Assembly: GCF_011304195.1 (NCBI RefSeq)
Contig: NZ_CP049887.1
Location: 2,542,001-2,606,000 of the forward strand
From: Vagococcus hydrophili
Lineage (GTDB): Bacteria > Bacillota > Bacilli > Lactobacillales > Vagococcaceae
Direction of reading: 5' to 3'
Length of the DNA: 64,000 nucleotides
Shown here: positions 35,608 to 45,860 of the stretch, piece by piece
How the letters are laid out: each line of letters begins with the position of its first letter
Position numbering within the stretch: the first letter of the stretch is position 1
The notes under the pieces: generated by a model
What the model was told of the DNA's origin: nothing
The model's input: only the letters and a program-made list of their open reading frames with translations
The model's database searches: none
Position numbers and translations under genes: made by a program

Positions 35608-37689
35608 TTATTTTTGCACATCTTCTGTATAATCACAGTCGCTACAAATAATTTGTTGACCACCACGTACTTTTTTAAGTATTAGGTAATGAGAACATTT
35701 TGGACAATCACGACCAATTGGGCGATCCCAAGAAGTAAATTCACATTCAGGATACTGATCACAGCCAAAGAAGATACGATTTTTCTTCGTTTTCTTCTCG
35801 ATAACATCTCCTTTTTTACAAGTTGGACATGTCACACCGATTTTTTTAACGATGGCTTTCGTGTTACGACAATCAGGAAAATTACTACAGGCATAGAATT
35901 TACCATATTTACCTAATTTAATGAGCATTGGATTGCCACATTCTTCGCAGTCAAAGCCTGCTGGTTCATCTTTTAATTGAACTTTTTCTATTTCTTTTTC
36001 AGCGACTTCTAACTCTTTAGCAAATGGTTTATAGAATTTATCAACGACGTCCACCCAATTTTCTTGAGCAATGGCTATCTTATCTAAATCTTTTTCCATC
36101 TCAGCCGTAAAGTTCACATCCACAATTTTCGAGAAGAACTCACAAACTAATTTATTAACAATTTCACCAAGCTCAGTTGGCTCAAAACGACGCGCGTTTA
36201 ATTTCACGTAGTAACGTCTTTGAATGGTTTCAAGGGTCGGCGCATACGTAGATGGGCGACCTACACCGTTTTCTTCTAAGGTTTTAATCAAGGTTGCTTC
36301 ACTAAATCTTGCTGGTGGTTGAGTGAAATGTTGTTTTGGCTCAATATCGGCTGATTTAACCGCATCTCCCTCAGCAAGTTCTGGTAAGATATTTTCTTTA
36401 TCTTCTTTACCATCATCTTTGCCTTCAATATAGACTTTCGTGAATCCAGCAAACTTGATTTTTGAGCCATTGGCAACAAATTTAATGCCATTTTGTTCGA
36501 TATCAACACGCATTGTATCTAAAATAGCTGGTGCCATTTGACTTGCGACTGTTCTTGCCCAAATTAATGAATACAATTTAAATTGATCTTTATCCAAGAA
36601 TTCTTTGACTGATTCTGGTGTTCTTAAAATACTTGATGGACGAATCGCCTCATGGGCATCTTGAGCACCCTTAGCATTTTTAGTTTTCTTAATAGCACCA
36701 CCAGTATAGTCTTTTCCGTATTTCTCAACGATAAAGTTAAAAGCTTCTTCTTTAGCCGTATCAGAAAGACGAGTTGAATCAGTACGCATATAGGTAATTA
36801 AACCGACTGTTCCTTGACCTTTACCAAGCTTAATTCCCTCATACAATTGTTGTGCCACCATCATGGTTTTTCTTGTTCTGAAGTTTAATTTACGAGCAGC
36901 TTCTTGTTGCATGCCACTGGTTGTAAAGGGTAGTGATGGGTTTCTTTTACGTTCTTTTTTCGTTACTTTCGTCACATCGTAATCGCGAGAAGTTAATTTT
37001 TCTGTGATAGCTTTTACTTCATCTGCATTATTTAATTTTAATTTTTTACCGTCAATCCCGTAAAAATTAGCTTTGAATTTTGATTTCCCTTTGACAAAAT
37101 CACCTGTAATACTCCAATATTCTTCTGGAGTAAACGCACGAATCTCATCTTCACGGTCAATAATCATTTTTAAAGCAATCGATTGAACCCGACCGGCACT
37201 CAATCCTTTTTTTACTTTCTTCCATAATAACGGACTAATTGAATAACCTACCAAGCGGTCTAAAATCCGACGAGCTTGTTGGGCATCCACTAAATCAACG
37301 TTAATTTTACGTGGTTCTTTAAACGCTGCTTTAACAGCATCTTTTGTAATCTCATTAAAGACAACTCGGTTGTTATCTTCTAAATCCAAATCTAAAATGT
37401 GGGCGAGGTGCCATGCGATGGCTTCCCCTTCCCTATCCGGATCGGCTGCGAGGTAAACTTTATCCGCCTTTTTCGCATATTTTTTTAATTCTTTGATAAC
37501 GGGACCTTTTCCCCTGATATTAATATATTTTGGATCATAGTTATCTTCAATATCTATACCCATTTTACTTTTAGGAAGATCTCGAATATGACCCACACTC
37601 GCTACAACTTTATAATTTCTGCCTAAGTACTTTTCAATGGTTTTAGCTTTTGCTGGGGATTCTACGATTACTAAATATTTATAACTCAT
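35608..37689 (-). CDS. topA: DNA topoisomerase I
   Basis: 693-residue type IA topoisomerase that relaxes negative supercoils. TOPRIM domain [20 protein letters not shown] at the N-terminus, [12 protein letters not shown], and the active-site tyrosine in [12 protein letters not shown] near residue 300 are clear. Three C-terminal four-cysteine zinc ribbons follow (starting [16 protein letters not shown] and CPKCSHYL). It is preceded by dprA and followed by trmFO. Confidence 0.98.
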   Translation of the reverse strand: MSYKYLVIVESPAKAKTIEKYLGRNYKVVASVGHIRDLPKSKMGIDIEDNYDPKYINIRGKGPVIKELKKYAKKADKVYLAADPDREGEAIAWHLAHILDLDLEDNNRVVFNEITKDAVKAAFKEPRKINVDLVDAQQARRILDRLVGYSISPLLWKKVKKGLSAGRVQSIALKMIIDREDEIRAFTPEEYWSITGDFVKGKSKFKANFYGIDGKKLKLNNADEVKAITEKLTSRDYDVTKVTKKERKRNPSLPFTTSGMQQEAARKLNFRTRKTMMVAQQLYEGIKLGKGQGTVGLITYMRTDSTRLSDTAKEEAFNFIVEKYGKDYTGGAIKKTKNAKGAQDAHEAIRPSSILRTPESVKEFLDKDQFKLYSLIWARTVASQMAPAILDTMRVDIEQNGIKFVANGSKIKFAGFTKVYIEGKDDGKEDKENILPELAEGDAVKSADIEPKQHFTQPPARFSEATLIKTLEENGVGRPSTYAPTLETIQRRYYVKLNARRFEPTELGEIVNKLVCEFFSKIVDVNFTAEMEKDLDKIAIAQENWVDVVDKFYKPFAKELEVAEKEIEKVQLKDEPAGFDCEECGNPMLIKLGKYGKFYACSNFPDCRNTKAIVKKIGVTCPTCKKGDVIEKKTKKNRIFFGCDQYPECEFTSWDRPIGRDCPKCSHYLILKKVRGGQQIICSDCDYTEDVQK

Positions 37690-37752
37690 GTTTTAATCCC
37701 TTTCTTTCACTTATTTTATCTTTTATTTTTTTGTGTTCAACAATCGATAACC

Positions 37753-37782
37753 ATATTAGTCCATTAAACAGCCATTTGTCAA
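37753..37782 (-). promoter_or_regulatory. Promoter of topA
   Basis: Minus-strand consensus -35 TTGACA at 37777-37782 and -10 TAATAT at 37753-37758 with 18-bp spacing, in the dprA-topA gap. Predicted leader of about 60 nt. Confidence 0.8.
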
Positions 37783-37807
37783 GGAGCGAATTTTTTTTGA
37801 CTCTTAT

Positions 37808-38677
37808 TTATGAAAATTCATTCAAGATATCAGAGGCTTTCCACGTACATTTAGCTCCTTCTTGAATGAGTTGTAAACAACCTTCAGAATGATCCTTCAA
37901 AGGATTCCCTGGAACTGCAAAAACATCTCTCCCTTCCTCTAAAGCAAGTTGTGCTGTAATAAACGTTCCACTTTTCTTTTCGGCTTCAATCACACAAACT
38001 CCTTGACTTAACCCTGCAATAATTCGGTTACGACTTGGAAAATGATAAGCTAATGGTGGTGTCTTAGGTAAATATTCTGTTAGAAGGAGATGTTTTTCTC
38101 CTATATATTGTTGCAGGCGCCAGTTTTCTTTTGGATAAACATAATCCAGACCTGAACCGATAACCGCAATCGTTTGTCCCTGATGTCTAATGGCTGCTTG
38201 ATGAGCCGATGTGTCATTCCCTCTTGCCAATCCACTGACAATTGTGATTTCTTTTTCACATAAATCTGGAACAATTTTTTCAATCATTTCTTTCCCATAA
38301 GGGGTGGCATTTCTTGAACCAATAATCGCTAGTTTTTCTCTCGACATTAACCTGATATTTCCTAAGTAAAATAAAGCAATCGGTGGATTATAGATTTCTC
38401 TCAGATTTTCTGGATACTCATCATCCATAATAGTCACAAATGAATATTTATCCAAAAAATCTAATAAGTTTTCTTGAGATATTTGCTGTACTTTTTCAAA
38501 TGATTGTGAAAAAGTCTCTTGATAAGATGACCTCACACGTCCAATAATGCTCATTTTTTCAGCTGTCAATTCTTCCTCTGGATTTTCGACTTTATATTGC
38601 AATATGAGTAGTAAACCTTTATTACCTATTCCTTTTAAATGCTTTAATCTAAAAATAAATAATCTTTGATCTAACAT
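37808..38677 (-). CDS. dprA: DNA-processing protein DprA
   Basis: 289-residue RecA loader for natural transformation, also present in many non-competent species. The Rossmann core is seen as LAIIGSRNATPYG, SGLARGNDTSAHQAA, IAVIGSGLDYVYP and FPSRNRIIAGLSQ. A C-terminal short winged region (CTWKASDIL) follows. The ribosome binding site AGGAGG lies in the 3' arm of the upstream terminator hairpin, so translation from long transcripts should be hindered. Confidence 0.95.
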   Translation of the reverse strand: MLDQRLFIFRLKHLKGIGNKGLLLILQYKVENPEEELTAEKMSIIGRVRSSYQETFSQSFEKVQQISQENLLDFLDKYSFVTIMDDEYPENLREIYNPPIALFYLGNIRLMSREKLAIIGSRNATPYGKEMIEKIVPDLCEKEITIVSGLARGNDTSAHQAAIRHQGQTIAVIGSGLDYVYPKENWRLQQYIGEKHLLLTEYLPKTPPLAYHFPSRNRIIAGLSQGVCVIEAEKKSGTFITAQLALEEGRDVFAVPGNPLKDHSEGCLQLIQEGAKCTWKASDILNEFS

Positions 38678-38736
38678 AAAAAAACCTCCTATTTATTGTA
38701 CTATTAGTAAAGTACGTAAATAGAAGGTATTTTTTT
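38677..38736. terminator. Terminator hairpin that contains the dprA ribosome binding site
   Basis: Minus-strand arm 38728-38717 (ACCTTCTATTTA) pairs with 38695-38684 (TAAATAGGAGGT, one G-T). Between them is a second small hairpin (GTACT/AGTAC). Seven Ts follow on the minus strand just before the dprA ATG, and a T run also follows on the plus strand. It terminates rnhB and sequesters the dprA AGGAGG. Confidence 0.75.
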
Positions 38737-38739
38737 GAT

Positions 38740-39507
38740 TTAAACCATATCTTTTACAGGGGCAAATGATTTTCTATGAATCGGTGTGACACCATGCTCT
38801 TCTAACCCCATCAAATGCTTTTTAGTTCCATATCCAGCATTGTTTGAAAAGTCATATCCTGGATACATGATGTCAAATTCTTCCATCATCTTATCTCGTG
38901 TGACTTTTGCAATAATACTCGCACAAGCAATAGAAATACTTCTAGCGTCACCTTTGATAATTTTTTCTTGTCCAATCGGTAAATCAAGCACCATCGCATC
39001 AATTAACAAAAAGTCCGGTTTGACTTCTAATTGTTCCACAGCTTCTTTCATCGCAAGTTTTGTGGCTTCGTAAATATTTACTTGATCAATCACGTCATGA
39101 TCTTTAATCCCGATACCAATAGCTACCGCTTGCTCTTTAATCTTCACAAAGAGTTCTTCTCTTTTTTTCAATGAAAGTTGCTTAGAATCATTCACTTCAT
39201 GTAAATCAAAATCTTCTGGTAAGATAACTGCGGCTGATACAACAGGTCCAGCTAAAGGTCCACGACCCACTTCATCAATTCCCGCAATAAATTTAAAACC
39301 TGACTTTCTAGCATTTTTTTCAAACTCTTTCATTTCTTCAAAATGTTCTTTTAATTTCTGAGCCTTTAACAAGCGATTTTGACATGATTTGATTGCAGTC
39401 TGAACACTTTTTCTTTCATCATCAAAAAAAGACTGTTGTTCTAATTCATTTAGAGAGCTGACCTCTACTAACAGTTCCTTTATCTCTTTTGCCGTTAATT
39501 TACTCAT
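38740..39507 (-). CDS. rnhB: Ribonuclease HII
   Basis: 255-residue RNase H2 that nicks RNA in RNA-DNA hybrids and at single ribonucleotides. The catalytic DEDD region begins [22 protein letters not shown] (about 77-98), with [21 protein letters not shown] downstream. The N-terminal 70-residue extension is usual in Firmicutes. Its ATG overlaps the rbgA stop by one base (TAATG). Confidence 0.96.
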   Translation of the reverse strand: MSKLTAKEIKELLVEVSSLNELEQQSFFDDERKSVQTAIKSCQNRLLKAQKLKEHFEEMKEFEKNARKSGFKFIAGIDEVGRGPLAGPVVSAAVILPEDFDLHEVNDSKQLSLKKREELFVKIKEQAVAIGIGIKDHDVIDQVNIYEATKLAMKEAVEQLEVKPDFLLIDAMVLDLPIGQEKIIKGDARSISIACASIIAKVTRDKMMEEFDIMYPGYDFSNNAGYGTKKHLMGLEEHGVTPIHRKSFAPVKDMV

Positions 39508-40349
39508 TACATATCCTCAACTCGGTCTAAAGTATATTGACCCAAACGTCCGTCACGAATTTCTTGAACCACCATAATACTCGCTCGGTCAAAATCATCT
39601 TGGAATCCTCTTTTTTTAGTGATTAAGAGTAAAATATCTACTGGTGTTAACTCAAGCTCTTCTTCTGATAATTGATATCTCTTACCTAATTGGGCAGAAT
39701 AATGCTCTTTAAAATAGGCTAAACCAAATAAAGCTAAATCATCCATATGAAGTAACGTATCTTTAATCGCTCCTGTTAAAGCTAACTTACGACCAATTTC
39801 TTGATCTTCAAATTTAGGCCATAAGATACCCGGTGTATCTAAAAGTTCCAACTCATTCCCTGTTTTTAACCACTGTTGCCCTTTGGTTACTCCAGGAGTG
39901 TTACCTGTTTTCGCCATATTTTTTTTAGCTAAACGATTTAATAAAGTTGATTTACCAACGTTTGGAATCCCAATACACATAGCTCTGATTGGTCTTGGTT
40001 TCATCCCACGAGCACGTTGTCTTTCAATTTTTTCAGCTAAAATTTCTTTGGCTTTAGGAACAATTTTTTTAATTCCTTTGCCTTCATTAGCGTTAATATT
40101 TAAACACGCATGTCCTTGTGATTCGAAATATCTTTGCCACTTGCTTGTTTCAATTGGATCTGCTAAATCAGCCTTATTTAATAAGATGATTCTTGGTTTT
40201 TGTTGAATTAAACTATCCAACATTGGATTTCGACTAGAAATTGGTAGTCTAGCATCGACTATTTCTAACACGATATCCACTAATTTTAATTTTTCAGAAA
40301 CTTCTCTACGGGCTTTCGCCATGTGTCCTGGAAACCATTGTATTGTCAT
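39507..40349 (-). CDS. rbgA: Ribosome biogenesis GTPase RbgA (YlqF)
   Basis: 280-residue circularly permuted GTPase needed for late 50S assembly. The motif order is G4 (LNKADLAD), then G1 ([14 protein letters not shown]), G2 (GNTPGVTKG) and G3 (DTPG), the permutation diagnostic of the family. The N-terminal [14 protein letters not shown] is conserved. It lies in the lepB-rbgA-rnhB order as in Bacillus. Confidence 0.96.
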   Translation of the reverse strand: MTIQWFPGHMAKARREVSEKLKLVDIVLEIVDARLPISSRNPMLDSLIQQKPRIILLNKADLADPIETSKWQRYFESQGHACLNINANEGKGIKKIVPKAKEILAEKIERQRARGMKPRPIRAMCIGIPNVGKSTLLNRLAKKNMAKTGNTPGVTKGQQWLKTGNELELLDTPGILWPKFEDQEIGRKLALTGAIKDTLLHMDDLALFGLAYFKEHYSAQLGKRYQLSEEELELTPVDILLLITKKRGFQDDFDRASIMVVQEIRDGRLGQYTLDRVEDM

Positions 40350-40365
40350 TTTCTTCCACTCCTAA

Positions 40366-40908
40366 TTACTTAACTATCTTACTATGAAAAATTGGGTAGT
40401 ACACCACTCTAGCTTTACCTAAAACAGATGTTTCACTGATGGTACCAAATGATCGGCTATCTTTGCTTAATCTTCTGTTATCACCTAAAACAAAATATTG
40501 GTTTTTAGGAATTTTCTTCGTTCCTAAAATATCTTCTGAGTTTAAATCTGTCGTAAAAACATACTCATTTTTATGTTTTTTTATATCTTTTAAAAAGGGT
40601 TCCTCTACTTTTTCATTATTAATATAAAGTTGATCTTTCTCGTATTTCACATGATCTCCTGGGAGTCCAATCACACGTTTAATATACGTATTACCATCTG
40701 GTGAAGTGAAGACAATAATATCAAATCGATCAATTTGACTAAAATTTTCCATGACGATAAAGTCATTTTCTTTTAAAGTTGGGGACATCGATTTTCCACT
40801 TACCTCAACAGGAATCAAGATAAAAGCTTGGACTATCACGGCAAATATTGAGCATACCACAATTAATTTTAACCAATGCCAGACTATATCTAGAACTTTC
40901 TTTTCCAA
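40366..40908 (-). CDS. lepB: Type I signal peptidase
   Basis: About 180-residue membrane-bound serine peptidase that removes signal peptides. One N-terminal membrane helix (about 9-31) precedes the Ser motif SGKSMSPTL, the Lys motif YIKRVIGLPGD and box E GDNRRLSKDSRSFG. The frame is open to 40953, but that region looks like promoter sequence; the TTG at 40908 follows GGTGA at suitable distance and gives a normal N-terminus. The start choice is moderately sure. Confidence 0.9.
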   Translation of the reverse strand: MEKKVLDIVWHWLKLIVVCSIFAVIVQAFILIPVEVSGKSMSPTLKENDFIVMENFSQIDRFDIIVFTSPDGNTYIKRVIGLPGDHVKYEKDQLYINNEKVEEPFLKDIKKHKNEYVFTTDLNSEDILGTKKIPKNQYFVLGDNRRLSKDSRSFGTISETSVLGKARVVYYPIFHSKIVK

Positions 40909-40983
40909 TTTTTCACCGTCTTTCTTCCACACTATATAATATAGAAAAATCAATGAAATTGCTAGTCTTTCAAGCTTTAATTT

Positions 40984-41024
40984 AAAAAAAGTTACAAGAA
41001 ATTGATTTTTTCTTGCAACTTTTC
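40984..41024 (-). terminator. Terminator of ctpA
   Basis: Minus-strand AAAAGTTGCAAGAAA pairs with TTTCTTGTAACTTTT (one wobble) and continues into a T tract. Confidence 0.87.
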
Positions 41025-41027
41025 CTC

Positions 41028-42464
41028 TTATTTACTTTTTAAAACGTCAATCGCTTTATTATACTGGATATCATTAGCTTTCCAATGATTTCTGATGCTG
41101 TCTTCTAATTTTTCTACAGACGTTTTATCCATCACACCAGTGACCTCTAATTTCATGTCTGCTTGATATTTTTTCACAGCTTCAGTTGTTTCTTGCGTAT
41201 AGGTTTCGCTGTCTTTATCCACGCTATAGCCTAACTCGTTTAAGTATGTATTAATGATTTTAACATTGGGACTAATAACGCCTTCTTTATATTCCATTGA
41301 ACGGTCAATCACACGATTTTTTAAATAAGCTGGGTAATCAACTTTAATCGTTGGCTCTACCCCTTTTTTATCAATCCATTTGCCATCAGGGGTTAACCAT
41401 TTACTGATTGTTAATTTAACTTCCCCGTAACCCTTCATTGGAACCATTGTTTGAACTGTTCCTTTACCATATGATTTAACACCAATCACGTCCAAACCAT
41501 GCGCTTTAAAGGCACCTGCCATGATTTCAGAAGCACTGGCACTGTTTTCATCAATCAGAATAACTGATGGCTCTTTAATTTTGTTACCACCATCTAATTT
41601 TTCACTAGCAACTTCTTCTTGTTTATCTTTGGCTTTATTTTCAAATCCAACGATTGTTTTTCCGTCTTCAAGGAAACGGCTGGTCATTTTCTCAACATTT
41701 TGAAGAACACCACCAGGATTTCCACGAACATCAATCACAAATTTTTTCGCGCCTTCTTTTCTCATTTTGTCGACGGCTTTATCAAATTCATCTGATGTTG
41801 TTTGATTAAAGCTATTAATTTTAATATAACCAATCGTTGGTTCATTTTTATCAATGTTAGCTTTTACTGATTCAACGGCAATTTTATCTCTGACTATTTC
41901 CACGTTAAAGGTTTCGTCTCCACGTAAGATGTCTAATTTAACACGAGTCCCCTTTTTACCACGGACTTTTGACACCACTTCTTGAAGTGCTTTCCCTTTT
42001 GTATCTTTTCCGTCTACCTTGACAATGACGTCCCCTTTTTTAAGTTTAGCTTTTTCAGCAGGCGAGCCTTCGATTGGCGGTTCTGCGATGGTTGGATAAT
42101 CATTTTCAAGCATCATCGTAGCGCCGATTCCTTCAAAACTACCAGAAACACTTGTATCAAATTCTTCGGCTTCAGCTTCCGGGAAAAAACTAGAGTGTGG
42201 GTCTCCGATTGCTGCCGTCATTCCTTCTAGTGCACCCGTGATTAGTTTTTTCTGATCCACGTCTTCAATGTACTGACTTTTGATTAATTCATTTAGTAAT
42301 TCGATATTATCAAGATCTTCTTGAGTGCTGCCCATTGATAGGCGACTCATTGGATTGTTTAATTCATAAACAAACAAAGTAATACCTGACGCAAGTATCC
42401 CGACGATCACAATCGTTAAAATGTACTGCGTTAGCGAAATCTTATTTGAATCTTTTTGTTTCAT
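41028..42464 (-). CDS. S41 carboxy-terminal processing protease (CtpA)
   Basis: 478-residue membrane-anchored serine protease. A membrane helix at about 13-31, a PDZ domain (GDVIVKVDGKDTKG, about 110-200), the S41 catalytic core with Ser in ENSASASEIMAGA and Lys in SYGKGTVQT, and a C-terminal peptidoglycan-binding repeat (YLNELGYSVDKDSETY) are seen in order. Probably acts outside the membrane on envelope proteins. Expressed with msrA and yozE. Confidence 0.94.
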   Translation of the reverse strand: MKQKDSNKISLTQYILTIVIVGILASGITLFVYELNNPMSRLSMGSTQEDLDNIELLNELIKSQYIEDVDQKKLITGALEGMTAAIGDPHSSFFPEAEAEEFDTSVSGSFEGIGATMMLENDYPTIAEPPIEGSPAEKAKLKKGDVIVKVDGKDTKGKALQEVVSKVRGKKGTRVKLDILRGDETFNVEIVRDKIAVESVKANIDKNEPTIGYIKINSFNQTTSDEFDKAVDKMRKEGAKKFVIDVRGNPGGVLQNVEKMTSRFLEDGKTIVGFENKAKDKQEEVASEKLDGGNKIKEPSVILIDENSASASEIMAGAFKAHGLDVIGVKSYGKGTVQTMVPMKGYGEVKLTISKWLTPDGKWIDKKGVEPTIKVDYPAYLKNRVIDRSMEYKEGVISPNVKIINTYLNELGYSVDKDSETYTQETTEAVKKYQADMKLEVTGVMDKTSVEKLEDSIRNHWKANDIQYNKAIDVLKSK

Positions 42465-42487
42465 CTGTTTAACACATCCTTTGGTGA

Positions 42488-42706
42488 TTAGTTATTTTCA
42501 ATGTAGTTTTCCCATAAGTTATCAAAAATATCCATATTAGGAATATAATAAGCATTTGTTTCTAAATAATGAGAAATTTCATCATAATCTTCAGATTGTT
42601 TTGGAAACTGTAGATCTTTGAAAATATCCTCTGCCAATTTTGATTCATCTGTTTGTTTCAATTTACCTCTAAACGTTTGAACATAATGATAAAAACTACG
42701 CTTCAT
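42488..42706 (-). CDS. YozE family (UPF0346) small protein
   Basis: 72-residue SAM-like-fold protein of unknown function. The N-terminal [14 protein letters not shown] and the C-terminal [15 protein letters not shown] match the family. The third of three close ATGs (42706) is eight bases after GGGATGG and gives the usual start; it overlaps the msrA end by 11 bp. Confidence 0.87.
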   Translation of the reverse strand: MKRSFYHYVQTFRGKLKQTDESKLAEDIFKDLQFPKQSEDYDEISHYLETNAYYIPNMDIFDNLWENYIENN

Positions 42707-43226
42707 TTTCATTACCATCCCATACTTTTTTTAAAAATGCTTTTCTGGTCTGACTTGAAAGGCTATATCTCTCAGGATTTTTCTTATAAAAATCTTGATG
42801 ATAGTCTTCTGCCTCATAAAACGGCACAGCTTTCTCAATTTTTGTCACTATTGGATCCAGATAATACCCTGAGTCCGCTAAATTTTGCTTACTTTTTAAA
42901 GCCATTTCTTTCTGTGTCTCACTTGTGTAAAAAATAACGGGGCGATAACTATCACCTCGGTCCTCAAATTGACCAAACGCATCTGTCGGATCAGTTTGTT
43001 GCCAGTAGATAGTTAGAAGTTGTTCATAACTAATAACTTTAGGATCAAAATCAATTTTAACTGCTTCTGTATGCCCTGTTTTACCAGAACAAACCGCTTC
43101 GTAGGTTGGTTTTTCATCATGTCCACCTGTATAACCAGAAACAATAGAATCAATGCCTGGATGTTGATCAAATGGCTTTATCATGCACCAAAAGCAGCCA
43201 CCTGCAAATATTGCTGTTTCTTTCAA
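42696..43226 (-). CDS. msrA: Peptide methionine sulfoxide reductase A
   Basis: 176-residue reductase of methionine-S-sulfoxide. The active site GGCFWC is at residues 10-15, followed by [27 protein letters not shown]. The start is TTG at 43226, which yields the standard N-terminus [13 protein letters not shown]. It follows ypmS, as in Bacillus. Confidence 0.95.
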   Translation of the reverse strand: MKETAIFAGGCFWCMIKPFDQHPGIDSIVSGYTGGHDEKPTYEAVCSGKTGHTEAVKIDFDPKVISYEQLLTIYWQQTDPTDAFGQFEDRGDSYRPVIFYTSETQKEMALKSKQNLADSGYYLDPIVTKIEKAVPFYEAEDYHQDFYKKNPERYSLSSQTRKAFLKKVWDGNENEA

Positions 43227-43237
43227 TCGCGTTCACA

Positions 43238-43948
43238 TCACTTTTCTTTAGATTTTTCAGTCGATGTTTCTTTTGTCGAGTCTTTAGTATCTGATTTCTT
43301 CTTATCTTTACCTGCATCTTTTGGTAAGTACAAGCTAAAACTAATGTCATCATCTATTAAATTTATTTTCTTCGCTTTAATAGCTAGGCCATTTTTCATT
43401 TTAAATTTATCTAAGTGAAGATTAATAATTTGTGCATCCGCATCAATTTCAATCCAATCTGGTAAATCTGTTGTTGACGAGATGTAGTTAATCATGGCTG
43501 GGATTGGCACATTTAAAGAACCAACAGACAGGCTTTTCGCTCTTAATTGAACGTTACCATCACTTAAAACAAAGGGATCAAAGTATAAATAAAAATGAGT
43601 CTCGTGACCTAAAAGCTTGAATGTTCCATCAATCAAAGCATCATTTTCTAAATTAAAGGAATAATCAACCCCAGACTCTTCCATCATATCTTTCATGAAA
43701 AAATTTAAAGATTCATTCACTTGTGCTTTTTTCATATTGATATCTAAAATAGGTTTACTTTTTGTCTCAATCTTTGGCGCAGATTTATCATAGCTCATAC
43801 GCGGAGTGGTAATCCGATTAATCAGAACCAGTGAAAACCCAACTAAAACAGCAACTAAAAGAATAAAAGCTGTTTTCCATGGGTTATTAAAAAATTGGAC
43901 GATCTTCGATTTTTTAATTTTTTCTTGTCTATTTTCTTTTTTTGTCAT
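43238..43948 (-). CDS. YpmS family membrane protein (DUF2140)
   Basis: 236 residues, one membrane helix at about 27-46 after a basic N-terminus, and a lipid-binding-like outer domain. NESLNFFMKDMME and YFDPFVLSDGNVQLRAKSLSVG are family segments. The last 30 residues are a Lys/Asp/Ser/Thr-rich tail (KKSDTKDSTKETSTEKSKEK). Function unknown. It follows the SGNH hydrolase gene in the ypmR-ypmS-msrA order. Confidence 0.87.
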   Translation of the reverse strand: MTKKENRQEKIKKSKIVQFFNNPWKTAFILLVAVLVGFSLVLINRITTPRMSYDKSAPKIETKSKPILDINMKKAQVNESLNFFMKDMMEESGVDYSFNLENDALIDGTFKLLGHETHFYLYFDPFVLSDGNVQLRAKSLSVGSLNVPIPAMINYISSTTDLPDWIEIDADAQIINLHLDKFKMKNGLAIKAKKINLIDDDISFSLYLPKDAGKDKKKSDTKDSTKETSTEKSKEK

Positions 43949-43963
43949 GTAGACACCTCACTA

Positions 43964-44854
43964 CTACTTATTATGTAGCCATTCTTTTTTAGTTGATTCC
44001 ATTTTCGCTCTAAAGGCATTTGCTATAATTTGGTAACCTAAATTGTTTGGATGGAAACTGTCTTCTTCAGAAATCAGATTATTAATCAAATCCTGACTTG
44101 ATTGACTTTTACCTTTTTTATCTTTACTGCCACTATCTTTAGTGACTTCAATATCTGGTAAGCCATTATAAATTTCATCATTAATCGGAACAAAATAGGC
44201 ATTCTTTTGACCCTCTACGAATTCTTTACTACCTTCATTCCAATAATCAACAATCTCTTGCATTTCTTCTATTTCAGAAAAATTCTTATAAAAAGGATTA
44301 TAAATCCCTAATTGATAAATAGGAGCTGTTGGATTTAAACTTCTAATTTCATCGTATAATTCTTCTAATTGTTTTTGATACTTAACTCGTGGTTTTGTAA
44401 ATGTTTTTAATGATAATTTATCAAAAATTTTCGTTTGGATAACCTTCATTAAATCATTACCACCCACAGTTAAAAGGATCACATCTGCTTTTTTAATTGA
44501 CTCTTGCATCTCTTCATTTTTCTTAATTCTTTTTAGTATTTGATCACTACGATCTCCAGATTTTCCGTGATTATCTACTTGAACCACATCGATTGGGTAA
44601 CGTTCACTTAAATCTGTTTGAAGGAGTGGAACGTAACCACCTGTATGAGTTGTGTCGCCAATACCTTCCGTTAAAGAATCTCCAACTGCACTAATTCTTA
44701 GTATTTCCATTCGATTTTCTGCTTGTTTTGACTGTTTATCAGGTGAACTTATTCTTTCTGCCTTAGGAATTAGCATTAAACCTACAAAAAAGGTTATCAA
44801 CACCGTGGCAAAAAACAAAACAACAAATGATAAACTATTTTTTATTTTATTCAT
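43964..44854 (-). CDS. SGNH/GDSL lipase-like hydrolase (YpmR type)
   Basis: 296-residue exported esterase or lipase. An N-terminal membrane anchor (about 9-30) precedes block I AVGDSLTEGIGD (catalytic Ser), block III VGGNDLM and block V DSFHPNNLGYQII (catalytic Asp and His). A linker around residues 238-250 is rich in Lys, Ser and Asp. The physiological substrate, probably lipid or cell-wall acyl groups, is not known. Confidence 0.9.
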   Translation of the reverse strand: MNKIKNSLSFVVLFFATVLITFFVGLMLIPKAERISSPDKQSKQAENRMEILRISAVGDSLTEGIGDTTHTGGYVPLLQTDLSERYPIDVVQVDNHGKSGDRSDQILKRIKKNEEMQESIKKADVILLTVGGNDLMKVIQTKIFDKLSLKTFTKPRVKYQKQLEELYDEIRSLNPTAPIYQLGIYNPFYKNFSEIEEMQEIVDYWNEGSKEFVEGQKNAYFVPINDEIYNGLPDIEVTKDSGSKDKKGKSQSSQDLINNLISEEDSFHPNNLGYQIIANAFRAKMESTKKEWLHNK

Positions 44855-44869
44855 CTAATCCCTCGATTT

Positions 44870-44896
44870 AAAAAAGCAGACCAATTGATCTGCTCT
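44870..44896 (-). terminator. Terminator of degV
   Basis: Minus-strand AGCAGATC pairs with GGTCTGCT (one G-T pair) and is followed by six Ts, ten bases after the degV stop. Confidence 0.8.
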
Positions 44897-44905
44897 TAGC
44901 TTTTT

Positions 44906-45745
44906 TTAATTCGTGTAAAACATTACCGCAAAAGCACCTTTACCTGCGTGAGTTGCCACAAGTGGTGTTGTTCTAATAATAGGTATCTTCATATCTGGCA
45001 AGACACTCATAATAGAATTTTTTAATTCTGTCGAGATTTCCATACCGTCTGCTTCTGATAAACCTAAATAATTTACTGAGTAAGTTGCTAATTTTTCATC
45101 TAAGCCCTTCACCCATTTAGTAAATGTTTTATTTCCGCGACCTTTAGCAATAACTTCTAATTCTCCATTTGTCAATTGACAAAGAACCTTCATATTTAAA
45201 AAGCCTGAAACAGCTCCCACTAATTTACCGATACGCCCACCTTTAACTAGGTTGTCTAATGTTGCCACACCAATATATAATTGCGTGTTGCTCTTTACTT
45301 TTTCAATGTGTGCTAAAATTTGTTCCACAGTGGCACCTTTTTTGGCTAAAGTTGCCGCTTCATATACTTGGAACCCTAGCGCTTGATCAATATAGTCACT
45401 ATCAATTACTGTAACCTTTGATTGGGACATTTGAGCTGCCTGACGAGCAGTATTTACTGTACCACTTAATTTTTCAGTCAGATGTATAGAAATAATTTCA
45501 CTACCATCTTTTCCTAATTCATCATAAAGGGCAATAAACTCACCAATTGGCGGTTGACTTGTTTTAGGTAATGACGGCGAATTTTCCATCATCGTTATAA
45601 ATTCATTTTTGTCTAGTTCATTTTGATCAGCATAAATGGTCCCATCAATCATAATTGATAAGCTGATTGTATGAATGTCTAGGTCCTTCATTCTATCTGA
45701 ATCGATAATACAAGAAGAATCCGTTACAATTTTTATTTTTGTCAT
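44906..45745 (-). CDS. DegV family fatty-acid-binding protein
   Basis: 279-residue DegV/FakB-type protein that binds a fatty acid for phosphorylation by FakA or transport. The N-terminal KIVTDSSCIID, the SLSIMIDGTIY strand, KTSQPPIGEF and the glycine-rich ATHAGKGAFAVMFY end are typical. The ATG at 45745 follows AAAGAGG; an upstream start (45772) is less likely. A palindrome overlaps its promoter. Confidence 0.93.
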   Translation of the reverse strand: MTKIKIVTDSSCIIDSDRMKDLDIHTISLSIMIDGTIYADQNELDKNEFITMMENSPSLPKTSQPPIGEFIALYDELGKDGSEIISIHLTEKLSGTVNTARQAAQMSQSKVTVIDSDYIDQALGFQVYEAATLAKKGATVEQILAHIEKVKSNTQLYIGVATLDNLVKGGRIGKLVGAVSGFLNMKVLCQLTNGELEVIAKGRGNKTFTKWVKGLDEKLATYSVNYLGLSEADGMEISTELKNSIMSVLPDMKIPIIRTTPLVATHAGKGAFAVMFYTN

Positions 45746-45796
45746 TCTCAAACCTCTTTCAAAAAACAGCATATTCGTGTAGAATAGTAATAATCT

Positions 45797-45819
45797 ATCT
45801 GTTGTACAGTATAACAGAT
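45797..45819. promoter_or_regulatory. Palindromic operator candidate between degV and hlyIII genes
   Basis: 23-bp inverted repeat with 11-base arms (ATCTGTTGTAC / GTATAACAGAT, one mismatch). It covers a minus-strand extended -10 (TGTTATACT) for degV, so a bound repressor would block it. The regulator is unknown. Confidence 0.55.
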
Positions 45820-45860
45820 TAAAAAAATATTTTCACTTAAAATATGAAAGGATGTTTGGG

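Noticed and set aside
40909-40953. Longer N-terminus for signal peptidase
   Set aside because: The extension (FLYYIVWKKDG) has no ribosome binding site and overlaps promoter-like sequence; the TTG start at 40908 fits better.
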